NCBI RefSeq assembly: GCF_014654785.1
Contig: NZ_BNBD01000002.1
Span: 186,001-250,000 of the forward strand
Length of the DNA: 64,000 nt
Source: Streptomyces mashuensis
Lineage (GTDB): Bacteria > Actinomycetota > Actinomycetes > Streptomycetales > Streptomycetaceae
Direction of reading: 5' to 3'
This document shows, piece after piece, positions 17,371-26,100 of this stretch. The translations under genes were made by a program, and so were the position numbers. The notes beneath the pieces were generated by a model. That model was not told the origin of the DNA and ran no database searches. It saw only the letters and a program-made list of their open reading frames with translations. Positions within the stretch are counted from its first letter, which is position 1. Every line of letters begins with the position of its first letter.

Positions 17371-18870
17371 CTAAGCGGGGCTGAGTCCCGGGTTGCCGGC
17401 CTCGGAGACGAAGCGGGCGGCGGTGGTGACGGGGGCGCCGGGGGTGAGGACGCCGGTGAGGGTGCGGAAGTCGGCCTGGAGGCAGGTGCGGTCGAGGCGG
17501 ACGACGACGTAGCCGCGGCGGCCGTCGTAGTACTTCATGTGCGGGTTGGCGGCGAGCTGGAGGTTCCAGTCGTCGGGGCGCTCCTCGCCGTCGAAGCCGC
17601 TGGAGACGGAGGTGCCGACGAGCTCCACGCCGAGGGTGCGGCTGTCGGGGTCGTCGAAGTCCTCCTTGATGTCCATCGCGTAGTGCACGTGGACGTCGCC
17701 GGAGAGGACGACGAGGTTCTCGGTGCGCGCGGCGGCGGCGCCGGCCAGGACGCGGTCGCGGGAGGCGGGGTAGCCGTCCCAGGCGTCCATGGACAGCGGG
17801 GAGCGGTCGGCGGTGGTGTTCTTCCGCCGGGAGAAGGCCACTTGCTGCGGCACGACGTTCCAGCGGGCGGTGGAGGCCTGCCAGCCGTCGATCAGCCAGC
17901 GTTCCTGTGCGGCGCCGGTGAGGGTGCGGGCGGGGTCCTCGGACTCGGGGCCCGGGTACTTCCAGCCGTCGCCGTATGCCTGGTCGTCGCGGTACTGGCG
18001 GGTGTCGAGGATGTCGAACTGGGCCAGCCGCCCGTAGTGGAAGCGCCGGTAGAGGGGCATGTCGGGGCCGGTGGGGCGGCGGTCGGCGCGCAGCGGCATG
18101 TTCTCCCAGTACGCGCGGTAGGCGGCGGCGCGGCGGGCGCGGAAGACGTCGACCGGGTCGTTGTTCTGGGAGATCAGGCCCGCGTAGTTGTTCTCGACCT
18201 CGTGGTCGTCCCAGGTGACGAACCAGGGGTGGGCGGCGTGGGCGGCCTGGAGGTCGGGGTCGGACTTGCCGAGGGCGTAACGCAGCCGGTAGTCGGTGAG
18301 GTTCCAGGTCCAGTGGTCGAAGAACGCCGGGAGCTGGTGGGTGCCGGTGTAGTTGCGGGCGCCCGCCTGGGCGTTGATGGCGTTCTCGTAGATGTAGTCG
18401 CCGACGAAGAAGACGGCGTCGAGGTCCTCGCGGGCGAGGTGGGCGAGGGCGGTGTAGTAGCCCTCGTCGTACTGCTGACAGGAGAGCAGGCCGAAGGTGA
18501 CGGCGGCGGGGTCGGAGCCGGCGGCGGGGGCGGTGCGGGTGCGGCCGGTGGGGCTGATCCAGGGGCCGGTGCGGAACCGGTACCAGTAGAAGCGGCCGGG
18601 CTCCAGGCCGGTCAGCTCCAGGTGGACGGTGTGGTTGTCGGCGGCGGGGGCGGGGGTGGTGCCGGTGCGTAACAGGCGGCGAAACGATTCGTCGTCGGCC
18701 AGTTCCCACTGGACGTCGACGGCGCCCTCGGTGGGCATGCCGTTGCCGGGCTCGAAGGGGCGGGGGGCGAGGCGCGTCCACAGGACGACGGAGTCGGGGA
18801 GCGGGTCGCCGGAGGCGACGCCGAGGGTGAAGGGGTTCTCGGACAGTGATGTGGGGGTGTTGGGGGTCAT
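17371..18870 (-). CDS. phoD: Alkaline phosphatase D (PhoD) family phosphodiesterase/phosphatase
   Basis: A metal-dependent phosphoesterase of 499 residues that hydrolyses phosphate mono- or diesters. An N-terminal PhoD beta domain (FTLGVASGDPLPDSVVLWTRLAP) is followed by the metallophosphatase core with SCQQYD, GDYIYE, TWDDHE and SGDVHVH, which supply the Fe/Ca ligands. Unlike typical secreted PhoD it has no twin-arginine signal: the protein starts MTPNTPTSL directly before the beta domain, and the in-frame extension to 18942 also lacks one. It may be a cytoplasmic form or have lost its leader. Confidence 0.85.
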   Translation of the reverse strand: MTPNTPTSLSENPFTLGVASGDPLPDSVVLWTRLAPRPFEPGNGMPTEGAVDVQWELADDESFRRLLRTGTTPAPAADNHTVHLELTGLEPGRFYWYRFRTGPWISPTGRTRTAPAAGSDPAAVTFGLLSCQQYDEGYYTALAHLAREDLDAVFFVGDYIYENAINAQAGARNYTGTHQLPAFFDHWTWNLTDYRLRYALGKSDPDLQAAHAAHPWFVTWDDHEVENNYAGLISQNNDPVDVFRARRAAAYRAYWENMPLRADRRPTGPDMPLYRRFHYGRLAQFDILDTRQYRDDQAYGDGWKYPGPESEDPARTLTGAAQERWLIDGWQASTARWNVVPQQVAFSRRKNTTADRSPLSMDAWDGYPASRDRVLAGAAAARTENLVVLSGDVHVHYAMDIKEDFDDPDSRTLGVELVGTSVSSGFDGEERPDDWNLQLAANPHMKYYDGRRGYVVVRLDRTCLQADFRTLTGVLTPGAPVTTAARFVSEAGNPGLSPA

Positions 18871-19057
18871 GCGGTCAGAGTGCGCGCGGGGGACGCGCCT
18901 GTGAAGGCCCTTGGGGGCGGGTGTTCCGCTGGTGGGGCGCACGACGTGGGCGCACGCCCCGAACCGGGCCGTGACCGCGGCCTGAATGGCTGATTCCGGT
19001 GTAGCGTCCTGGGATACGCCTTGCAGGGAGTCACGGTGACGCCAGGGGGGTGGCTGC

Positions 19058-19636
19058 GTGAGCCTGACGGGGGAATCACCACCGGAACCACCACCTCCAC
19101 CACCGAATGCGCCGTTCTGGTCGCGGGTGAAGTTCTACTGGTTCACGGCGGGCCTGGCGCTGGTGCTCGTGGCCCTCATCACCGCCCTCCTGAAGGCGGG
19201 CCCCTTCGACCAGACCCCCTCCCCGGCCCCACCGGTCCCGGTCCCCGGCCCGGCCACGACGGCCCCGGCACCACCCCCGTCACCGGACACCCGGAACGAC
19301 CCCACCCCGGCCCGCGCCCCGGCGGCCCGCATCACGAACATCCGCGGCGAGAACGTCACCACCACGGCCGTCCGGGTCCAGCTGGACGTCGGCATGACCG
19401 GCATGAAGGGCCACACCTGCACGGTGATGTGGTACGTCTACGACGACACGTCCAAGCAACCCCTGGGCGGCGTCAGCGACTTCAACTCCCCCGTCATCAC
19501 CTCGGACGCCACCACCTGGAACCCGACGTTCATCGTCATCCACCCGAACGTCCACTGGCAGATCCGGGTCGGCCTCTACGACGAGGCCAAGAACACGCTG
19601 GACGTCCAGAACTCGGCCTTCACGTTCACGCAGTAG
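19058..19636 (+). CDS. Membrane-anchored hypothetical protein
   Basis: A 192-residue protein with a proline-rich N-terminus (PPEPPPPPP), one membrane segment (about residues 30-46, FTAGLALVLVALITALL), a Pro/Ala/Thr linker and a C-terminal beta-rich domain of about 100 residues with two Cys and several Trp. Topology suggests an external C-terminal domain. GTG 19058 follows a G-rich ribosome site. The family occurs in Streptomyces without known function. Confidence 0.65.
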   Translation: MSLTGESPPEPPPPPPNAPFWSRVKFYWFTAGLALVLVALITALLKAGPFDQTPSPAPPVPVPGPATTAPAPPPSPDTRNDPTPARAPAARITNIRGENVTTTAVRVQLDVGMTGMKGHTCTVMWYVYDDTSKQPLGGVSDFNSPVITSDATTWNPTFIVIHPNVHWQIRVGLYDEAKNTLDVQNSAFTFTQ

Positions 19637-19771
19637 GCAGGGGCCGGTTCGGCACGGCGCCGCCCATCATCAGCGCCGCGTCAGTGGTGGCTGGTTCACT
19701 CGCCCGGCGGGGCGTCCGCGCCCGCGGTCCGCCGGCCGGGGCCGGCGCATCACTGACGAACGGAGATCCAC

Positions 19772-20551
19772 ATGACCACGGGCACAGGGCCGCGGCGGGC
19801 CCCTTGGTTCTCGGCCGCCGATCCCTCGCTGGACGCCCAGGCGCAGCTCTTCCTCTTCCCGCACGCCGGCGGCACCGCGCTGACCTACCGGAACTGGGCC
19901 GCCACCGTGCCGTCCCACACCGAGTGCCGGGCCCTTCAGCTGCCCGGGCGACAGGAGCGGCTGGACGAGCCCGTGTTCACGCGGCTCGGGCCGCTGCTCG
20001 ACGGGTTGCGGGAGGCGCTGGAGGCCGAGCTCGACGGGCGGCCGTACGTATTGTTCGGGCACAGCTTCGGCGCGCTGCTCGCCTACCGGCTGACCGTGGA
20101 GATCGAGCGCGAGGGCGGCCAGGGCCCCGAGCTGCTCGGTGTGTCCGGCTGGGCGCCCGGGCTGGAGGCGTCGAAGCAGCTCGACGGCGTCGCGGAGATG
20201 AGCGACGAGGAGATCCTCGCCCGGGTCGCCGAGTTCGGCCTCGTCCCGGACGAGCTGAGCGTCGGCCGCGACATGCTGGCCTCCGTGATGCCCTCGCTGC
20301 GCGGGGACTTCGTCGTCGCCTCCGACTACGCCGAGGACGGCGCCGGCGTCTCCTGCGCCGTCGCCGCGTACGGCGGGACGGACGACCCCACGCTGGGCCC
20401 CGGCGCCCTCGACGCGTGGGCCGGCCGGACGCCGGAGTTCCTCGGGGCCACGGAGTTCCCCGGCGACCACTTCTACCTGTTCGAGCACGCCCTCGCCGTG
20501 CAGAACAGCCTCGACCGGCACCTGCGGCGCCGGCTGGCCGCCGGGGCCTGA
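19772..20551 (+). CDS. Type II thioesterase
   Basis: A cytoplasmic alpha/beta hydrolase that edits PKS or NRPS carrier proteins by removing stalled acyl groups, or releases product. The 259-residue protein shows the start FLFPHAGGTALTYRNW, the nucleophile elbow GHSFGAL (Ser near residue 98) and the catalytic His in GDHFYLF near residue 233, all typical of TEII. CGGAG lies upstream of ATG 19772. It marks the left side of the PKS cluster, 2.3 kb before the ACP, and probably serves the one-module PKS. Confidence 0.88.
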   Translation: MTTGTGPRRAPWFSAADPSLDAQAQLFLFPHAGGTALTYRNWAATVPSHTECRALQLPGRQERLDEPVFTRLGPLLDGLREALEAELDGRPYVLFGHSFGALLAYRLTVEIEREGGQGPELLGVSGWAPGLEASKQLDGVAEMSDEEILARVAEFGLVPDELSVGRDMLASVMPSLRGDFVVASDYAEDGAGVSCAVAAYGGTDDPTLGPGALDAWAGRTPEFLGATEFPGDHFYLFEHALAVQNSLDRHLRRRLAAGA

Positions 20552-20556
20552 GCCCG

Positions 20557-20582
20557 CCGGCCCGGGTCTCCCCGGGGGCCGG
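20557..20582. terminator. Probable bidirectional terminator hairpin
   Basis: An inverted repeat with CCCGGG-tctc-CCCGGG core extended by CCGG/CCGG across a 2-nt bulge. It lies in the gap between the convergent thioesterase and CMD-family genes. There is no U-tract, as usual in Streptomyces. Confidence 0.4.
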
Positions 20583-20619
20583 GTGACGCCGTCCCCGGCC
20601 CCCGGGGGCACGTACGGGG

Positions 20620-21192
20620 CTATCCGCCCTGCGTCTGGAGGCGCTGCGCCTGCCGGACGACCTCCGCCGCGTCCGCGTCCGACGCGTCGATGTCGACGTC
20701 GAGGACCGTGCAGACCCGGCCGAGGAGGAAGTAGAAGCCGGCCAGCACCAGCGTCTCCACCACCTGCTCCTCGCTGTAGTGGGCGCGGACGGCCGCGTAC
20801 AGGTCGTCGGGGACGGTCGGCCCGTCGGCCACCGTGCCCGCGAAGCGCAGCAGCGCGCGCTGGGCGGGCGTGAAGACGTCCGCGTCCGTGTCGCCGTTCC
20901 GCAGGGCCACGCGCTGCTCGTCGGTGATGCCGACGGCCGCCGAGATGGGCACGTGCTGCGCCCACTCGTACTCGGCCTCGTAGTGCAGCCCGAACGTCAG
21001 GATGAGCAGTTCGCGGTCGACGGGGTCGAGCGCGGCGCCGGGGGCGAAGAGCACCGCCCCGAGCCGGGCCACCTGCTCGACGGTGTGCGTCGAGTGCAGC
21101 AGCGTCCGGTACACGTTGATGATCCTGCCCTGGCTCAGGGACTTCATCGACTCCGGCAGGTCGCCGGCGTCCTTGTACGGCATGCGCACCAT
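20620..21192 (-). CDS. Carboxymuconolactone decarboxylase-fold (AhpD-like) protein
   Basis: A 190-residue helical protein of the CMD/AhpD fold. The recognisable stretch is DPVDRELLILTFGLHYEAEYEWAQHVPISAAVGI. The CxxC motif needed for AhpD peroxidase activity is absent, so a peroxidase role is unlikely; it resembles the decarboxylase-like or unassigned branch. AGGAG precedes ATG 21192. It lies 44 nt after the CoA-transferase gene on the same strand and is probably co-transcribed with it, suggesting a step in the neighbouring biosynthesis. Confidence 0.75.
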   Translation of the reverse strand: MVRMPYKDAGDLPESMKSLSQGRIINVYRTLLHSTHTVEQVARLGAVLFAPGAALDPVDRELLILTFGLHYEAEYEWAQHVPISAAVGITDEQRVALRNGDTDADVFTPAQRALLRFAGTVADGPTVPDDLYAAVRAHYSEEQVVETLVLAGFYFLLGRVCTVLDVDIDASDADAAEVVRQAQRLQTQGG

Positions 21193-21235
21193 GAGGGACT
21201 CCTGGTAGGGGATCGGGTGTGGGATGGGGGTGGGA

Positions 21236-22699
21236 TCAGGCGGCGACCGGCGGGCGGTCGCGCCACCGCGGCTTGGACGAGCCGCGCGGCACCAGCACCG
21301 TGTCCGTCCAGCCGCTCGGCGTCCCGCTCAGCCGCACCGGCGGGGCGACGTGCCGGAACTCGCCCAGCGGCGTGTCGTGGACCAGCCACTCCGGCTCCGG
21401 CAGTACGGGCTCGGGGCGCGGCGAACCGAGCGTCGACCGGTCGAACGTGCCCAGCTCCCAGGCCCAGTTGGCGACCCCGGCGAGCGAGACGCGCACCCGG
21501 TAGCTGCCGCCCTCCCGGGCGCGGCGCAGCGCCGCGGCCATGACGCCGGCGGCGGCGAAGTTCGCGGCGAGGTAGTCGTTGAGCATCCGGCCGGGCGGCA
21601 TGCGGGGCTCGTCGCCCTCGCGCTCGTTCCAGTTGATGCCGGTGAGGGCCTGCGCCTGCTGGTCGAAGCCGCCGCGGTCGCGCCACGGCCCGGTGGTGCC
21701 GTAGGCGCTGACGGAGAGGTGGATGATGCCGGGCGCCAGCTCGGCGCAGTCCTCGGGGCCGAGGCCGAGCCGGGCCATCTTCGACGCGCGGTGGTTGTGG
21801 ACGAAGACGTCCGCCGTGCGCAGCAGTTCGTCGAAGACGGCGCGGCCGCCGTCCCGGTCGCGGAGGTCGAGGCGGGCCGAGCGCAGGCCGATGCCGCACT
21901 CGTTCCAGCACAGGTCGTGGTCGAAGGCGTTGGGCTCGCAGACGTGCAGGGCGTCGGCGCCGTGTTCGGCGAGGGCCCGGCCGGCCGCCGTGCCGGCGAA
22001 GATGTGGGTGAACTGCAGGACGCGCAGCCCGGACAGCGGCTGCGGGCCGGCCGCCGGCAGGGGCCGCGGCGGGGCGTCGCCGATCCGTTCGACGCTGACG
22101 ACGGGCTCGGCGAGGACGGCCCGGCCCTGCGGGTGGGCGAGGAACTCCTCGCGGGTGCGGACGACCGCCATCGGAATGCCCTGCTCGGCCGCGGCGTCCT
22201 CCAGCTCCCACGCGTTCCAGCGGCCGATGGCGGCGGCGAAGTGCTCGCGGGTGTGGGCGGTGCCGAGGAGCGCGGTCAGCGCGTCGCGGGTGCGGGGGTA
22301 GCAGGCGATGGGGATGACCCAGCGGCCGTCGCCCGCGCGGTAGAAGTCCCAGACGGCGGGCGCGACGGTGCCGTCGCCCCCGAGCACGGAGCCCATGTTC
22401 GCGCCGTAGCCGTTGAGCCGGGTGCCGCCGCCGAGGTAGGGCGTGATGCGGTGCAGGGCCTGCGCCAGGTCGACCTCGAGGCGCTGGTCGCGGCCGGTGC
22501 GTTCGTGCCAGATCCGGGCCGCCCCGACGGCGGCCGAAAGCAGGGAAATTCCTATCGCGGAACCCATGCGGAGCGTGGACGGAAGGATCGGGTCCTGGCC
22601 GGTGATCCGTAGTTCGGATACTGCCGGATCACGGGAAAGACCCACTAATTTGAGCACCCGGTCGAGTTCGCCGATCGGGTCGAAGAAATCTTCTTTCAT
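21236..22699 (-). CDS. CaiB/BaiF-type (family III) CoA-transferase
   Basis: A predicted CoA-transferase moving CoA between carboxylic acids. The start motif of the family (LSGLRVLQFTHIFAGTAAG) appears only near residue 240. The first half instead resembles the middle of a family III domain (AAVGAARIWHERTGRDQ, then VDLAQALH), and the same helix recurs in the second half (GVMAAALRRAREGGSY). The 487-residue protein thus looks like two partial CaiB domains in tandem. ATG 22699 is the likely start; upstream codons to 22759 lack family similarity. It is divergent from the ACP-PKS genes across a 144-nt gap that probably holds promoters for both sides. Confidence 0.8.
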   Translation of the reverse strand: MKEDFFDPIGELDRVLKLVGLSRDPAVSELRITGQDPILPSTLRMGSAIGISLLSAAVGAARIWHERTGRDQRLEVDLAQALHRITPYLGGGTRLNGYGANMGSVLGGDGTVAPAVWDFYRAGDGRWVIPIACYPRTRDALTALLGTAHTREHFAAAIGRWNAWELEDAAAEQGIPMAVVRTREEFLAHPQGRAVLAEPVVSVERIGDAPPRPLPAAGPQPLSGLRVLQFTHIFAGTAAGRALAEHGADALHVCEPNAFDHDLCWNECGIGLRSARLDLRDRDGGRAVFDELLRTADVFVHNHRASKMARLGLGPEDCAELAPGIIHLSVSAYGTTGPWRDRGGFDQQAQALTGINWNEREGDEPRMPPGRMLNDYLAANFAAAGVMAAALRRAREGGSYRVRVSLAGVANWAWELGTFDRSTLGSPRPEPVLPEPEWLVHDTPLGEFRHVAPPVRLSGTPSGWTDTVLVPRGSSKPRWRDRPPVAA

Positions 22700-22843
22700 G
22701 CGGCAACGATAACACCGGCGACCTGATCCAAAAGGGGGCCGCGGCCGCTTGTACCACATGTCAGCAAGGCGTCAGACGGCCGTCAGCGACCCATGTTTGG
22801 ATTTACCGGCACACACATGTCCGATGATGTCGGGGAGTTATCC

Positions 22844-23131
22844 GTGGAATATCTTGGAGCGACAGTCGAAGAGCTGCGCGAATTGCCGCCGCACGAATTC
22901 CGGAAGGCGGTCGAGGCGCTGGTGGCGCAGGAGTTCCGGACCGCGCTGTACATGACCGAGGACGAGGAGCTCCCGCTCGACGTGGGCTTCTTCGACCTGG
23001 GCCTGACCTCGCTGCGGCTGAGCGACATCAAGCAGGTGCTGGAGACCCGCCTGCAGCAGGAGATCGACATCGCGGTGCTGTTCCGCAGGCCCACGGTCGG
23101 CCAGCTGATCGACTACCTGAGCGGAGAATGA
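22844..23131 (+). CDS. Stand-alone acyl carrier protein
   Basis: A 95-residue carrier protein. The phosphopantetheine Ser is in DLGLTSLRL (Ser56), in the usual position before a helix ending VLFRRPTVGQLIDYL. GTG 22844 is preferred because GGGGAG lies 6 nt upstream; in-frame ATGs at 22793 and 22817 lack a ribosome site. Its stop overlaps the PKS start (ATGA), so the two are translationally coupled. It is probably charged by the downstream acyl ligase and hands a starter acyl group to the PKS ketosynthase; this is inference from gene order. Confidence 0.88.
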   Translation: MEYLGATVEELRELPPHEFRKAVEALVAQEFRTALYMTEDEELPLDVGFFDLGLTSLRLSDIKQVLETRLQQEIDIAVLFRRPTVGQLIDYLSGE

Positions 23132-26100
23132 ACGTGTCACGCACCCCCGAAATGGACGAGAAAGACCGGCTGATCAGGGAGTTGATGCGTGAGAAGTACG
23201 AGCCCGTCGCCGTCGTGGGGATGGGCTTGCGCTTTCCCGGGGGAAACACCGATGTGCCCGGTTTCACCGAGTTCCTGCGCGCGGGGAAGTCCGGTGTCGG
23301 CCCGCTGCCCGACGACCGCCGGCACCTCGACCCGGGGCAGGGCGCGGACCGGCCGGTCGGCGGTTTTCTCGACGGCATCGACCGGTTCGACGCCGCATTC
23401 TTCAACATCTCCCCCAAGGAGGCCGTCTACGTCGACCCCCACCAGCGGCTGGCCCTGGAGACCGCCTGGGAGGCCCTGGAGCACGCCGGCATCGACCCCA
23501 CCGCCCTGCGCCACGGCACCACCGGCGTGTACATGGGCGTCACCACGCTGGACTACATCTTCGAGGCCACCGACCTGGAGCCCGCCGACGTCAACGGCTA
23601 CCTGGCCCCGGGCCTGAGCCACAGCGGCGTCTCGGGCCGGCTGTCGTACTTCCTGGGCCTGCGCGGCCCCAGCATGACCGTCGACACCACCTGCTCGTCC
23701 TCGCTGGCCGCCGCCCACCTCGCCGTGCAGGCGCTGCGCGGCGGCGAGTGCGGCATCGCGCTGTGCGGCGGCGTGAACGTCATCCACAACGCGCTCGGCG
23801 ACAGCGTGCTGCGCGCCGGCAACATGCTGGCCCCCGACGGCCGGTGCAAGTCGTTCGACGACAGCGCCGACGGCTACGGCCGCGCCGAGGGCTGCGGCGT
23901 GCTCGTCCTCAAGCGGCTGTCCGACGCACGGCGCGACGGCGACACCGTCCACGCCGTGCTCACCGGTACGGCGGTGGGGCAGGACGGCGAGAGCGCCGGC
24001 CTGACCGCGCCCAACGGCGCCGCGCAGGAGGCCGTGCTGCGCGCCGCGCTCGGCCGGGCCCGTCTGGAGCCGGGCGACATCCAGTACGTCGAGGCGCACG
24101 GCACCGGCACCGCCCTGGGCGACCCCACCGAAATGGGCGCCATCAGCGACGTCTTCGCCGGCTCCCACAGTCCGTCGGCTCCTGTGGTGGTCGGTTCGCT
24201 CAAGACCAACATCGGCCACATGGAGGGCGCGGCGGGCGTCGGCAGCATCATCAAGGCCGTCCTCCAGGTGCGCGAGGGCGAGATCTTCCCGCACCTCAAC
24301 TTCACCACCCCGTCCCGCCGCATCGCCTGGGCGTCCTCGCCGGTGACCGTCCCCACCGAGCTGCGGCCGTGGCCGGCCGCGGAAACGCGGCGCGCGCTGG
24401 TCAACGGCTTCGGCGTGACGGGCACGCTCGCCAGCGTCGTCGTGGAGGAGGCGCCCCCGGCCGAGGAGCCCGTGCCGCAGGCCGCCGACGAGCCCGAGGG
24501 CGGGATCTTCACCCTCTCCGCCAAGAGCCGCAAGTCGCTGCGCGCGCAGGCCGAGCGCTACAAGCGCTACTTGGAGGGCGGCACGGGTGCCGCATCCGCC
24601 GTCGCCGGCCTGTGCCGTACGGCCAACACCGGCCGCGCCCACTTCAAGTACCGCATCGCCGCCCCGGTGCGCGAGCACCGCGACATCGTGCGGCTGCTCG
24701 ACAAACACCTCGCCCTGCTGGAGCAGGGCGACGCCCCGGCCGGCGGCGGCGTTCCCAAGGTGGCGCTGCTCTTCACCGGCATGGGCTCGCAGTACACGGG
24801 CATGGGCGCCGCCCTCTACGCCCGGTACCCCGTCTTCCGCGAGGCCCTGGACACGTGCGACGCGCTCTTCGCGCCCCTGCTCGGCCTCTCCGTACGCGAC
24901 CTGATGCTGGGCGGGGCGCCTGGCGAGGAAGCGCCCGGCGCCGCAGCCCCCGGAGACGCAGCCCCCGGCGGCGGAACCCCTGGCGGCGGATCCCCCGGCG
25001 AGCCGGCGCTCATCGACCAGGCCCGCTACGCCCAGCCCGCCGTGTTCAGCCTGGAGTACGCGCTCGCGCAGCTGTGGCTGTCCTGGGGGCTGCGGCCCTC
25101 CGTGCTCATCGGCCACAGCCTCGGCGAGGTGGCCGCGGCCGCCGTGGCCGGGCTGTTCCCGCTGGAGGACGCCGCCCGGCTGGTGGCCGAACGCGGCCGG
25201 CTCAGCCAGTCCGTGCCGGTGCCCGGCGGCATGGCCGCCGTCGGTGCCCCCGCCCACGAGATCGCCCCGCTCCTGGAGCCGTACCCCGACCTGGGCATCG
25301 GCGCGATCAACGGCCCCACGCAGTGCCTCGTGTCGGGCGGGCGCGACGCGCTGGAGGCGCTCGGCCGCGAGCTCGCGGAGAAGGGCGTCAAGTACACCGT
25401 CCTGCCGTCGGCCGTGCCGTACCACTCGCCGCTGCTGAACGGCATTCTCGACGAGTTCCGGGCGGTGCTGGAGACCGTCCGCTTCCAGACCCCGACCATG
25501 ACGCTGATCTCCAACGTCACCGGGCAGGTCGCCAAGGCCGCGGAGATCGCCACCCCCGACTACTGGGTCCGGCACCTCGTCGCGACCGTGAACTTCGAGG
25601 CGGGGATCGCCGCCGTGGAGAAGCGCGGCCGCCACGCGTTCCTGGAGGTGGGGCCGTCCGGCGCGCTGACCTCCCTCGCCAGGAACTGCGCCACCGACCC
25701 GTCCCACCTGTGGCTGAGCAGCACGTACAAGGGCGACCAGGACGCCGACCGCATCCGCCGCTCGCTGGCCCAGCTCTACTCGGCCGGCCTGCCCGTCTCC
25801 TGGACCGGCTACCACCGCGGCCGCCCCGGCGCCAAGGCCCCGCTGCCCACGTACGCCTTCGACCGCAAGCCGTACTGGCTGCCGACGCCCCAGCGCCGCG
25901 CGGCCGAGGAGGCATGGCGCGCCGAGCAGACCACGGAGGCGGCGCGGGAGCAGGAGCGGCACCTGTTCTACGAGGCGCACTGGGAGCCGCAGCCGCTGCC
26001 GGACACCCGCCGCACCGGGCGCCGCGCGCTGGTCCTGAACGCCACGGCCGCCGACTGCCCCGGCCTGCTGCGGCGCGCCGCCGAGGCGGACGTACGGGTC

